Shown here: positions 8,192-16,691 of the stretch, one piece after another
How positions within the stretch are numbered: position 1 is the first letter of the stretch
Layout of the letters: each line of letters opens with the position of its first letter
Assembly: GCF_021442325.1 (NCBI RefSeq)
Contig: NZ_CP087879.1
Location: 558,001-622,000 of the forward strand
Source: Agromyces marinus
GTDB lineage: Bacteria; Actinomycetota; Actinomycetes; Actinomycetales; Microbacteriaceae
Reading direction: 5' to 3'
Length of the DNA: 64,000 bases
Position numbers and translations under genes: made by a program
The notes under the pieces: model-generated
Seen by the model: the letters and a program-made list of their open reading frames with translations, nothing else
Told to the model about the DNA's origin: nothing
Database searches by the model: none

Positions 8192-9613
8192 ATGGCTGGA
8201 CCCGCGGACTACCGTGAAGGTGTGTCCGCTCCTGCGACCGACGCGACTGACGCACGGGCTGCTCACGCCGACGGCGTGGAGCGCCTGCTGGCGAGCTACC
8301 GAGCACTGCCCGCGACGGCGACGGTGCGACTCGCGAAGCCGACGTCGAACCTGTTCCGGTCGCGCGACCGGGTCGAGGCCCGGGGCCTGGACACGTCGGG
8401 GCTGACGCGGGTCATCGGGGTCGACGTGGAGGCGCGGACGGCCGACGTGGCCGGCATGTGCACCTACGAGGATCTCGTCGCGGCGACGCTGCCCCACGGG
8501 TTGGCGCCGATGGTCGTGCCTCAACTCAAGACCATCACCCTGGGCGGCGCGGTGACGGGGCTCGGGATCGAGTCGACGTCGTTCCGCAGCGGGTTGCCGC
8601 ACGAGTCGGTGCTCGAGCTCGACATCCTCACCGGCGCCGGCGAGGTCGTGACCGCGTCGCCGACGGAGCACGCCGACCTGTTCCGCGCGTTCCCGAACTC
8701 GTACGGCACGCTCGGCTACGCGGTGCGGCTGCGCATCGAGCTGGAGCCGGTCGAGCCGTTCGTCGCGCTGACGCACCTGCGGTTCCACGCCATCCCCGAC
8801 CTCATCGACACGATGGACCGCATCGTCGCGACCGGCGCCCTCTACGACGGCACCCGCGTCGACTACCTCGACGGGGCCGTCTTCAGCGCCGACGAGAGCT
8901 ACCTCTGCGTGGGCGTGCAGACCGCGGCATCCGGCCCCACCAGCGACTACACCGGCCAGAAGATCTACTACCGCTCCATTCAGCACGACGACGGCGAGAC
9001 GCACGACCGGCTCACCATCCACGACTACCTGTGGCGGTGGGACACCGACTGGTTCTGGTGCTCGCAGGCGTTCGGCACGCAGCATCCGCTCGTTCGCCGG
9101 CTCTGGCCGCGGCGCTACCGGCGCAGCAGCGCGTACTGGAAGCTCATGAAGCTCGAACGGCGGTTCGACATCGGAAACCGCATCGAGCGGTTCCGCGGCC
9201 GGCCTCCGCGCGAGCGCGTGATCCAGGACGTCGAGATCCCGATCGAGCGGACCTCGGAGTTCCTCGACTGGTTCCTCGCCGAGGTGCCGATCGAGCCGAT
9301 CTGGCTGTGCCCGCTGCGACCGCGCGACGACGCCGACTGGCCGCTGTACCCGCTCGAGCCGCACCGCACCTACGTGAACGTCGGCTTCTGGTCGACCGTG
9401 CCGGTCGGCGCGACCGAGGGCGCGACGAACCGGCTCATCGAGCACAAGGTGAGCGAGCTCGACGGGCACAAGTCGCTGTACTCCGACGCCTTCTACCCGC
9501 GCGACGAGTTCGACGCGCTCTACGGCGGCGACGCCTACCGCGCCGCGAAGCGGCGGTACGACCCCGACTCGCGGTTCCTCGACCTCTATGCGAAGGCGGT
9601 GCAACGACGATGA
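8192..9613 (+). CDS. tmsA: FAD-binding oxidoreductase, TmsA/BfaA-like
   Basis: A 473-residue flavoprotein with a PCMH-type FAD domain: MCTYEDLVAATLPHGLAPMV, then LKTITLGGAVTGLGIES and the PNSYGTLGYAVRLR segment. It overlaps by four bases (ATGA) with a cyclopropane-fatty-acid-synthase-like methyltransferase. In mycobacteria and relatives this pair makes 10-methyl branched fatty acids such as tuberculostearic acid: the methyltransferase forms a 10-methylene group on oleoyl phospholipid and this enzyme reduces it. ATG 8192 is chosen because GGGGGAG lies nine bases upstream; GTG 8174 and ATG 8186 are in frame. The pathway assignment rests on the gene pair. Confidence 0.75.
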   Translation: MAGPADYREGVSAPATDATDARAAHADGVERLLASYRALPATATVRLAKPTSNLFRSRDRVEARGLDTSGLTRVIGVDVEARTADVAGMCTYEDLVAATLPHGLAPMVVPQLKTITLGGAVTGLGIESTSFRSGLPHESVLELDILTGAGEVVTASPTEHADLFRAFPNSYGTLGYAVRLRIELEPVEPFVALTHLRFHAIPDLIDTMDRIVATGALYDGTRVDYLDGAVFSADESYLCVGVQTAASGPTSDYTGQKIYYRSIQHDDGETHDRLTIHDYLWRWDTDWFWCSQAFGTQHPLVRRLWPRRYRRSSAYWKLMKLERRFDIGNRIERFRGRPPRERVIQDVEIPIERTSEFLDWFLAEVPIEPIWLCPLRPRDDADWPLYPLEPHRTYVNVGFWSTVPVGATEGATNRLIEHKVSELDGHKSLYSDAFYPRDEFDALYGGDAYRAAKRRYDPDSRFLDLYAKAVQRR

Positions 9614-10968
9614 CGACGTCCAAGGAGCGCAGGCCGCGGCCGGCGACGAGAGCGGATGCCACGACAGCGGATGCCACGACAGCGGATGCCTCGGGCAAGC
9701 TCACCCTCGCCGAGATCCTCGAGCTCGTCGCCGGCGGCCGGCTCCCGCTGCGGTTCACCGCGTACGACGGCAGCTCGGCGGGCCCGCCCGACGCCCCGCT
9801 CGGCATCGAGCTGAAGACGCCGCGGGGCACGACCTACCTCGCCACCGGTCGCGGCGACCTCGGCCTCGCCCGTGCCTACATCGCCGGCGACCTCGAGATC
9901 CACGGCGTGCACCCGGGCGACCCCTACGAACTGCTGAAGGCGCTCGCCGACGAACTGGTGTTCCGGATGCCGCCGCCACGGGTGATGGCGCAGATCCTCC
10001 GCTCGATCGGGGTCGAGCACCTGCGGCCGATCGCGCCGCCGCCGGGGGAGGCGCCGCCCCGGTGGCGTCGGGTCGCCACGGGGCGCCGGCATGGCAAGGC
10101 GCGGGACGCCGAAGCCATCCACCACCACTACGACGTCTCGAACGCCTTCTACGAATGGGTGCTCGGGCCGTCGATGACCTACACCTGCGCGTGCTACCCG
10201 CGCCCCGAGGCATCCCTCGACGAAGCCCAGGAGAACAAGTACCGGCTCGTCTTCGACAAGCTCCGGCTGAGCCCGGGCGACCGGCTGCTCGACGTGGGCT
10301 GCGGGTGGGGCGGCATGGTGCGCTACGCGGCGCGCCGCGGCATCCGGGTCATCGGCGTCACGCTGTCGGAGGAGCAGGCGACGTGGGCGCAGCGCGCCAT
10401 CGCCGAGGAGGGCCTGGGCGAGCTCGCCGAGGTGCGCCACGGCGACTACCGCGACATCCGTGACAGCGGGTTCGATGCGGTGTCGTCGATCGGGCTGCTC
10501 GAGCACATCGGGGTCCGCAACTACGCGAAGTACTTCCGATTCCTGCAGTCGCGGCTGCGCCCCGGCGGGCTGCTGCTCAACCACTGCATCACCCGCCCGG
10601 ACAACCGGTCCGAACCCTCGACGCACGGCTTCATCGACCGCTACGTCTTCCCCGACGGCGAACTCACCGGGTCCGGGCGCATCATCACCGAAGCGCAGGA
10701 TGCCGGCCTCGAGGTGCTGCACGAGGAGAACCTGCGCCCGCACTACGCGCTGACCCTGCGCGACTGGTGCGCCAACCTCGTCGAGCACTGGGACGAGGCG
10801 GTCGACGAGGTCGGCCTGCCGACCGCGAAGGTGTGGGGGCTCTACATGGCCGGCTCGCGGCTCCAGTTCGAGCGCGGCGGCATCCAGCTGCACCAGGTGC
10901 TCGCGGTGAAGCCCGGCGACCGCGGCGGCATCGGCGACCTGCCGCTGCGGCCGTGGTGGGCGGCGTAG
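9610..10968 (+). CDS. tmsB: SAM-dependent fatty acid methyltransferase, TmsB/BfaB-like
   Basis: 452 residues of the cyclopropane-fatty-acyl-phospholipid synthase family. Residues about 35-115 are the N-terminal domain. HHYDVSNAFYEWVLG and SMTYTCACY are the family's substrate-site segment. LLDVGCGWGGM is SAM motif I, GVTLSEEQ and GLLEHIGVRNY follow. It acts on membrane phospholipid acyl chains with S-adenosylmethionine. It overlaps tmsA by ATGA. The first 30 residues are low-complexity and contain a threefold 15-base repeat (9651-9690). Without the FAD partner I would have called it a plain cfa gene. Confidence 0.82.
   Translation: MTTSKERRPRPATRADATTADATTADASGKLTLAEILELVAGGRLPLRFTAYDGSSAGPPDAPLGIELKTPRGTTYLATGRGDLGLARAYIAGDLEIHGVHPGDPYELLKALADELVFRMPPPRVMAQILRSIGVEHLRPIAPPPGEAPPRWRRVATGRRHGKARDAEAIHHHYDVSNAFYEWVLGPSMTYTCACYPRPEASLDEAQENKYRLVFDKLRLSPGDRLLDVGCGWGGMVRYAARRGIRVIGVTLSEEQATWAQRAIAEEGLGELAEVRHGDYRDIRDSGFDAVSSIGLLEHIGVRNYAKYFRFLQSRLRPGGLLLNHCITRPDNRSEPSTHGFIDRYVFPDGELTGSGRIITEAQDAGLEVLHEENLRPHYALTLRDWCANLVEHWDEAVDEVGLPTAKVWGLYMAGSRLQFERGGIQLHQVLAVKPGDRGGIGDLPLRPWWAA
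9651..9690 (+). repeat. 15-base tandem repeat in tmsB N-terminus
   Basis: AGCGGATGCCACGAC occurs at 9651 and 9666, with a partial third copy at 9681-9690, encoding ADATT-ADATT-ADAS. Each copy contains the window-wide word GGATGCC. The copy number may vary between strains without breaking the frame. Confidence 0.8.
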
Positions 10969-10989
10969 GGCGGCTGGCACTCGCAGCCG

Positions 10990-11730
10990 TCAGGCAGGAG
11001 AAGTGGCGACTTCCGCCCCGCTCGCCGCATCGACGAGCCGGGCACGCTCGAGGAGGCCACGCGTGATCCCCCGGACGACCATCCACGCGAGCGGCGCGGC
11101 CGCCAGCAGGAGGACCTCGCCGGCGAGGCTCACCCACATCGCGCTTCGGAAATGTTCGAGCGTCTCTGCGGCAGCGTAGATGCGGCCTGCGATCCAGATG
11201 GCGAGGTTGCTGCTCAGCCACAGCACCCACCAGGTGATCTGCCACGGCGGCCGCGAGCGACCGGTCGCGCGCCAGAGATCCGAGACGTTCTGGTACGGGA
11301 ACCAGAAACTGACGATGGGTATGAACCAGGAGCTCGCGTGCCGGCCGGGCGAGCGTCGGGTGCGACCGGCGACCTGCTTGGCAGCGCGGTACTGCCAGAT
11401 GGCCCAGTACACGCCGGTCGCGATGAGGGCGATCGCCCCCAGGGCGTTGACGATCGTCGACGTCTGGTCGTAGGCGTTGATCGAGCCCACGGCCGCCTCA
11501 TCACCGCCGAGGTAGCTCGAGGCTGCCCCGATGCCGAACAGCTCGGTTCCGATGGTGATCGCGGACAGGACGCCGCAGACCACGAGGAGCACCTGGGTAG
11601 CAGATGCCATGTCGGAGAGCGCCTTCATCGCGCCGGCGGATTCGGCGGCCTGCGGGAGCGGTGTCGACGATGCGCTCTCAGTCGGGACTGAGTCGGCCGG
11701 CGTCGTCGACGGCGGAGGAGTAGTGGACAT
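10990..11730 (-). CDS. DUF4328-type membrane protein
   Basis: 246 residues. A Pro/Ser/Thr-rich cytoplasmic N-terminus (about 35 residues) precedes about five hydrophobic segments. The region SSWFIPIVSFWFPYQNVSDL followed by LWRATGR and WWVLWLSSN is the pattern of DUF4328 proteins, whose role is unknown. ATG at 11730 is chosen over upstream in-frame codons because AGAAAG lies seven bases before it. ATG at 11757 would add nine residues. The open frame continues upstream only because it runs through the VOC relic. Confidence 0.75.
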   Translation of the reverse strand: MSTTPPPSTTPADSVPTESASSTPLPQAAESAGAMKALSDMASATQVLLVVCGVLSAITIGTELFGIGAASSYLGGDEAAVGSINAYDQTSTIVNALGAIALIATGVYWAIWQYRAAKQVAGRTRRSPGRHASSWFIPIVSFWFPYQNVSDLWRATGRSRPPWQITWWVLWLSSNLAIWIAGRIYAAAETLEHFRSAMWVSLAGEVLLLAAAPLAWMVVRGITRGLLERARLVDAASGAEVATSPA

Positions 11731-11868
11731 GAGGGGGCTTTCTGGGGTAGGGGTCATGGTGGGATCCGCGGTACGGAGAGCCCTCCAAGGTCGGGTTGCG
11801 AGTGACTCTAGTGACCAGCCGAGGACGCGATGATCACGATTCGGCCACACCGATCGGCCGACGCGACA

Positions 11869-11892
11869 GGGCGGATGCCGCGGCATCCGCCC
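11869..11892. terminator. 24-bp perfect palindrome with inverted GGATGCC words
   Basis: GGGCGGATGCCG is followed directly by its reverse complement CGGCATCCGCCC. It lies just downstream of the VOC relic's stop codon and upstream of the DUF4328 gene. It is the same terminator style as at 20461, 31032, 49805, 60010 and 61689. Confidence 0.6.
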
Positions 11893-11912
11893 CCTTCGCG
11901 CTCTGCGCGAGC

Positions 11913-12027
11913 TCAGCCCGCCGACGCAGCCCCCTGCGGCGGGTTGAACCTGAGTTTCGAGACGGACGCCGTTGTCGTCCCGATGAATGCCGCGTAGTAG
12001 CGCTCCGAGGTGGTCGAAGAGCGGCAT
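11913..12027 (-). pseudogene. relic of a VOC (glyoxalase/bleomycin) family gene
   Basis: Read from ATG at 12027 the minus strand gives MPLFDHLG, the start of a VOC protein (compare MHLFDHLG of the intact gene at 15166). It then jumps to RYYAAF, RDDNGVRLE and LRFNPPQGAASAG followed by a stop at 11915-11913, which are the C-terminal elements of the same family spread over two frames. About 100 middle codons are missing and at least one frameshift is present. It is therefore an internally deleted, dead copy of a paralogue of the gene at 14756-15166. Confidence 0.65.
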
Positions 12028-12048
12028 CACGACTACGGACGCCGCCGC

Positions 12049-13071
12049 TCACCGCCACCCGAGCGCCGGGGCAACGTGCGTGAGGATCGACTCGAGCACG
12101 TGCGCGTTGTAGTCGACGCCCAGCTGGTTCGGCACGGTGAGGAGCAGCGTGTCGGCGGCGGCGATCGCCTCGTCTTCGCGCAGCTGCTCGATGAGCACGT
12201 CGGGTTCGGCGGCGTAGCTGCGGCCGAAGACGGCGCGGAAGTCGTCGATCACGCCGAACTGGTCTGACCGGTCGCCGCCGCCGACGAAGTACGCGCGGTC
12301 CGTGTCGTTCACGATGGCGAAGATCGACCGGCTCACCGAGACCCTCGGCTCCCGCTCGTGGCCGGCCTCGGCCCAGGCGGTTCGGAACGCCTCGATCTGC
12401 TTGCGCTGCTGCACGTGGAAGGGCTCGCCCGACTCATCGGCTTTGAGCGTCGAGCTCATGAGGTTCATGCCCTGCTCGGCCGCCCACACGGCGGTCGAGT
12501 CGGAGCCCGCGCCCCACCAGATGCGGTCGCGCAGGCCGGGCGACTGCGGCTGGATGCCGAGCGGCCCCGGATGCGGGTTCGGGAACATCGGGCGCGGATT
12601 CGGCTCGGCGAACCGGGCGCCGTCGATGACCTTCAGGAACACCCCCGCGTTGTTCCGGGCGACATCGGCCATGGTCTCACCCTCGGGCGCCTCGTACCCG
12701 AAGTAGCGGTAGCCGTCGATGACCTGCTCGGGTGACCCGCGGGAGATGCCGAGCTGCAGGCGGCCGCCCGCGATGAGGTCGGCGGCGCCGGCATCCTCCG
12801 CCATGTAGAGCGGGTTCTCGTAGCGCATGTCGATCACGCCCGTGCCGAGCTCGATCCGGCTCGTCTTCGCGCCCGCCGCCGCAAGCAGGGGGAAGGGGCT
12901 CGCGAGCTGGTTCGCGTAGTGGTGCACGCGGAAGTAGGCGCCGTCGGCGCCGACCTCCTCGGCCGCGACCGCGAGGTCGATCGACTGGAGCAGCACGTCG
13001 GACGCCGATCTCGTCTGCGAGCCGGGGGAGTTCGACCAGTGCCCGAACGAGAGGAAACCGATGCGCTTCAT
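12049..13071 (-). CDS. LLM-class flavin-dependent oxidoreductase
   Basis: 340 residues of the luciferase-like monooxygenase superfamily (TIM barrel binding reduced FMN or F420). Typical parts are AEEVGADGAYFRVHHYANQ, TSRIELGTGVIDMRYENPLYMAEDAGAADLIAGG and the glycine-rich LQLGISRGSPEQ. The start ATG at 13071 (MKRIGF) has GGAG seven bases upstream; a TTG at 13083 is in frame but unsupported. Substrate unknown. It stands alone between the VOC relic and the adenylate cyclase. Confidence 0.88.
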   Translation of the reverse strand: MKRIGFLSFGHWSNSPGSQTRSASDVLLQSIDLAVAAEEVGADGAYFRVHHYANQLASPFPLLAAAGAKTSRIELGTGVIDMRYENPLYMAEDAGAADLIAGGRLQLGISRGSPEQVIDGYRYFGYEAPEGETMADVARNNAGVFLKVIDGARFAEPNPRPMFPNPHPGPLGIQPQSPGLRDRIWWGAGSDSTAVWAAEQGMNLMSSTLKADESGEPFHVQQRKQIEAFRTAWAEAGHEREPRVSVSRSIFAIVNDTDRAYFVGGGDRSDQFGVIDDFRAVFGRSYAAEPDVLIEQLREDEAIAAADTLLLTVPNQLGVDYNAHVLESILTHVAPALGWR

Positions 13072-13158
13072 ACAGGTCTCCAACGCCCGGCGCGGTGGGG
13101 CATTCCATGGGACCGACCCCGTGAGTGCTCACCGCCGCGGTGACGGCCCGCTGCCGGG

Positions 13159-14736
13159 TCAGTCGGGGAGTGCGTAGACGGTCACCGGGTCGTGCTTGCC
13201 CTTGATCGCGACATCCGTCATCGCCGTTGCGCGCAGATCACGCTCGTCGCCGAGCGCCCGGTACGTCTCCGCGCTCATGAGGATCGGCGCGCCGACATCC
13301 TTGGTCTTGTCCTCCAGCCGCGCGGCGAGGTTCACGGTGTCGCCCATGACCGTGTACTCGATCCGCTCGCGGCCGCCGATGTTGCCGGCGATGGCCGGGC
13401 CCGTCGCGATGCCGACGCCCGACTCCAGGTTCGGCAGGCCCTCCGCGGTCTCCGCCTCGTTGAACGAGGCCAGGGCCCGGCGCATGCCCATCGCCGCCTG
13501 CACCGCGCGGTCGGCGTGGTCCGGCATGGGATTGAGCGGCGTGCCGAAGACCGCCAGGATCGAGTCGCCCGCGAAGCGGGTCACCACTCCGCCGTGCTCG
13601 ACGACGACCGACACCATCGCCGTCATGTACCGGTTGATCACGTCGACGAGGCGGTCCGGCGACATCCGCTCACTGAGGGTCGTGAAGTCGCGGATGTCGG
13701 AGAAGACCACCGAGCACTCGACGAGCGTGCCGCCCAGCCCCGCCCCGGTGTCCACAGCAGCCTGGGCAACCTCGGCGCTCACGTACAGCCCGAACAGTTC
13801 ACGGACCCGCTCGCCCTGGCGCAGGCCGGCCGTCATGGCGTTGAACCGCTCGCCGAGGTAGCCGAGCTCGTCGTTGGTGGTCACCACCACGCGCGTGTCG
13901 AGCTCGTTGCCTTCCACGCGACGCATCGCGGCCTGCAGCGCATCGAGCGGTTCGACGATGGCTCGTGCGACCAGGACCGCTGTGATCACCCCGGTGACGA
14001 GGCCCACCCCGAGGATGAACAGCTGCATGAGGACGAGGTTGTCGACGATCGCCTGCGGGTTCTCGGCATCGAGCACGGAACGCGTTCGTGCCAGTGACAG
14101 GACCACGAGCAGGGTCGGCGTGAGCCCGCCGATGAGGAGGAACGCCACCAGCAGGCGCCTCCGGACGAGGAGCCGGAACGTGCGGACGGCGCTCAGGTCG
14201 CCGTCGGGGAAGAAGGTCGGGACCTGTCGCCGCCAGATCAGGTCGGTACCGAAGTAGACGATCGTCGTCCCGACGGCGCCGCCGATCGCGATGCCGACGA
14301 AGTTGCCCGGATCGTCGTACAGGATCGCGAAGAACACCGCCACGACGAGGCTGCCCGCTGCGACGAGCGATGCGCCGATGATCGGCCAGAGCAGCACCAG
14401 TCGAGCGACGTTCGGGGGCAGCCCCGCAGCGGGGGCGCCATCCTCGATGCGGCGCAGCCAGACACGGATGGGTCGCCCGAGCCAGACGACCATGATGATC
14501 GCCCCGACGAGGATCCCGGCACCCACGACCGCGAAGGTCACGACGCTTCCGGTCTCGAGCGATCGGAGCGCCGCGTCGTCGACCGGAACCGGATCGATGA
14601 GCGCGAAGTAGAGGAAGACGATCAGGGCGCCGAACGCCGTCGCGCTCGAGATGAGGACCGCCACTGCGCGCGAGACCTCGCGCGAGGACGCGTGCGGCGC
14701 GGCCGTTGGGGCGCCGGATCGATGCTCCTCCGTCAT
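13159..14736 (-). CDS. membrane-bound class III adenylate/guanylate cyclase
   Basis: 525 residues. Six predicted transmembrane segments fill roughly the first 290 residues, followed by a HAMP linker (ARAIVEPLDALQAAMRRVEGN) and a C-terminal class III cyclase domain. The metal-binding Asp residues are in FSDIRDF and FAGDSILAVFG, and YTVMGDTVNLAARLE is the substrate/transition-state segment. It would turn ATP (or GTP) into the cyclic nucleotide on the inner face of the membrane. The start is ATG 14736 (MTEEHRSG). The open frame upstream of this runs antisense-like over the VOC gene and is not coding. Confidence 0.9.
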   Translation of the reverse strand: MTEEHRSGAPTAAPHASSREVSRAVAVLISSATAFGALIVFLYFALIDPVPVDDAALRSLETGSVVTFAVVGAGILVGAIIMVVWLGRPIRVWLRRIEDGAPAAGLPPNVARLVLLWPIIGASLVAAGSLVVAVFFAILYDDPGNFVGIAIGGAVGTTIVYFGTDLIWRRQVPTFFPDGDLSAVRTFRLLVRRRLLVAFLLIGGLTPTLLVVLSLARTRSVLDAENPQAIVDNLVLMQLFILGVGLVTGVITAVLVARAIVEPLDALQAAMRRVEGNELDTRVVVTTNDELGYLGERFNAMTAGLRQGERVRELFGLYVSAEVAQAAVDTGAGLGGTLVECSVVFSDIRDFTTLSERMSPDRLVDVINRYMTAMVSVVVEHGGVVTRFAGDSILAVFGTPLNPMPDHADRAVQAAMGMRRALASFNEAETAEGLPNLESGVGIATGPAIAGNIGGRERIEYTVMGDTVNLAARLEDKTKDVGAPILMSAETYRALGDERDLRATAMTDVAIKGKHDPVTVYALPD

Positions 14737-14755
14737 GACGGTCCCCACCCCCGGC

Positions 14756-15166
14756 TCATCCTGCGGCGTCGGCCTCCCGCGGCGGGTTGTGCATGAACTC
14801 GAGGCGGATGCCGTTGTCGTCTTCGACGAACGACGCGTAGTAGCGGTCGTTGAAACGAGGATAGAGCTTGGGCTCGCGGACCGCCGTCCACCCGGCATCC
14901 ATCGCGACCTCATGCAGGCGGTCGACCTCCTCTCGTGAGTCGACCGCGAAGGCGAGGTGCTGCCACCCGACGCGGCCGTGGCGGTGCGGACCGCTTCCGG
15001 GCTCGCGGGTGGGGAAGAGGATCAGCTGCTCTTCCCCACGGTGCCACGCCACCGAGCCGTCCTCATCCTCACGGGTGCAGCCGAGCGCCTGCATCACCGG
15101 GTCGAACCGGGCGACGGCACGGGGCAGGTCGTCGACGGAGATTCCGAGGTGGTCGAAGAGATGCAT
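14756..15166 (-). CDS. VOC-family (glyoxalase-like) protein
   Basis: A 136-residue vicinal-oxygen-chelate fold protein. MHLFDHLGISVDDLPRAVAR is the usual N-terminal strand and helix, and GWQHLAFAVDSREEVDRLHE and YYASFVEDDNGIRLEFMHNPP form the second half. Candidate metal ligands are His 5, His 71 and the C-terminal Glu in RLEF. Small-molecule dioxygenase, isomerase or resistance roles are all possible. A dead paralogue lies 2.7 kb away at 11913-12027. Confidence 0.85.
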   Translation of the reverse strand: MHLFDHLGISVDDLPRAVARFDPVMQALGCTREDEDGSVAWHRGEEQLILFPTREPGSGPHRHGRVGWQHLAFAVDSREEVDRLHEVAMDAGWTAVREPKLYPRFNDRYYASFVEDDNGIRLEFMHNPPREADAAG

Positions 15167-15388
15167 CGGGACATCCTACGGACGGCTGACGGCACGCAGG
15201 TGACGAGTTCGTGCAGCCCGTCCGCGATGCCGCCCCAGAACGGGGGTGACGCCCGTGTCCGCGCCGCCCCGCGATGGCGGAGCACCCTAGCCTGACTCGA
15301 GATGAGCAGCCGGTGGCCGGCTGAGCGCGGGCCCGCCCCGTCCGCGCCCCGCGAACCGGCACCGCTGAAGACCCGAGGAAGCACACCC

Positions 15389-16669
15389 ATGCCGGATACC
15401 CCTGCGACCGAACCGACCCTGCCCGCCAAGATCATCGCCGGCCTCCGCGGCTGGCTCACCGGCCTGACCGTGTTCGGCTGGGTGAGCGTGGCGCTGCTCG
15501 CGCTGTTCGTGCTCGTCAGCCTGACGGCGACCGGGATCGGCGGCGGACTCCTCGCCGTCGGCCTGATCGCGCTCGGCTCCGGGGCGTACACGCTGATCAC
15601 CGGACGCGGGAGCTGGGCGCGCATCCCCGGCCGGAAGGTCGCCGCGATCGTGCTCGCGAGCGGCCTGGTGACCACGGTCGTCGGCACGAGCGCCTACGGG
15701 GCGCAGAGCCCGCGCGACGAACCCGCCGCAGTCGCCGAGCCGGCGCCGAGCAGGACCTCCGAACCGGTCGCCACGGACACGCCGACCCCGGAACCGGAAC
15801 CGACGCCGGAACCGACACCGGAACCTGTCGCCGAGACCAAGCCCGTCCAGGTGGGAACCGCGCTCGCACTGCTGGAGACGCTGCCGATCAAGGGACGTGC
15901 CCCGAAGACCGACTACGACCGGACGGGCATGTTCGGCAGCCCGTGGCTGGACGTGGACCGCAACGGCTGCGACACCCGCAACGACATCCTCGCCCGCGAC
16001 CTCGAACCGGAGATCAAGGCCGGACCGTGCAAGGTCACCTCCGGCACCCTCGTGGACACCTACACCGGCAAGACGATCGAGTTCGTCCGCGGGAACGCCA
16101 CCTCGGGGGCGGTCCAGATCGACCACGTCGTCTCGCTCATGAACGCGTGGGAGACCGGCGCACAGCAGCTCAGCCACGACCAGCGCATCGCCCTGGCCAA
16201 CGACCCCCTGAACCTGATCGCCGTGGACGGGCCGACCAACAGCGCCAAGGGCGCGGGGGACGCCGCAACCTGGCTGCCGCCGCACAAGGCTTTCCGATGC
16301 CAGTACGTCGCCCGGCAGGCGTCGGTCAAGGCCGCCTACTCGCTCTGGGTGACCCAGGCCGAGCACGACGCGATCGCGCGCATCCTCGCGACCTGCCCGG
16401 ACGAACCGGCGCTGACCACCGGAGCCGCACGGGCCCAGGCACCGGGACCGGCTGCCGAGCCCACCCCTGAGCCTGCCCCCGCTCCCGAGCCGGCTCCCGC
16501 CCCAGCTCCCGAGCCGGCCCCCGCACCGGCACCGGCACCTGCTCCGGCGCCCGTGTACTACGCCAACTGCGACGCCGTCCGTGCCGCTGGAGCCGCACCG
16601 ATCCGCGCCGGAGACCCCGGCTACAGCCGCAAGCTCGACCGCGACGGCGACGGGGTCGGCTGCGAGTAG
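15389..16669 (+). CDS. membrane-anchored DUF1524 nuclease with excalibur domain
   Basis: 426 residues. Two or three N-terminal hydrophobic segments (about residues 13-100) are followed by a Pro/Glu/Thr linker. Next comes a DUF1524 HNH-type nuclease domain with IDHVVSLMNAWETGA as the His-containing core and LANDPLNLIAVDG with its Asn ligands. After a Pro/Ala/Glu linker there is a C-terminal excalibur Ca-binding domain (YYANCDAVRAAG, DRDGDGVGCE). It probably acts outside the cell. ATG 15389 has GAGGAAG eight bases upstream. An ATG at 15302 just after a TAGCCT hexamer (15288-15293) would add 29 residues. Confidence 0.85.
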   Translation: MPDTPATEPTLPAKIIAGLRGWLTGLTVFGWVSVALLALFVLVSLTATGIGGGLLAVGLIALGSGAYTLITGRGSWARIPGRKVAAIVLASGLVTTVVGTSAYGAQSPRDEPAAVAEPAPSRTSEPVATDTPTPEPEPTPEPTPEPVAETKPVQVGTALALLETLPIKGRAPKTDYDRTGMFGSPWLDVDRNGCDTRNDILARDLEPEIKAGPCKVTSGTLVDTYTGKTIEFVRGNATSGAVQIDHVVSLMNAWETGAQQLSHDQRIALANDPLNLIAVDGPTNSAKGAGDAATWLPPHKAFRCQYVARQASVKAAYSLWVTQAEHDAIARILATCPDEPALTTGAARAQAPGPAAEPTPEPAPAPEPAPAPAPEPAPAPAPAPAPAPVYYANCDAVRAAGAAPIRAGDPGYSRKLDRDGDGVGCE

Positions 16670-16691
16670 TGCCGCCGAAGCGCGGGCAGGG

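Noticed and set aside
9610..10968. Plain cyclopropane fatty acid synthase (cfa)
   Set aside because: The overlapping FAD oxidoreductase partner makes the 10-methyl fatty acid role more likely, although the methyltransferase alone could not be told apart by eye.
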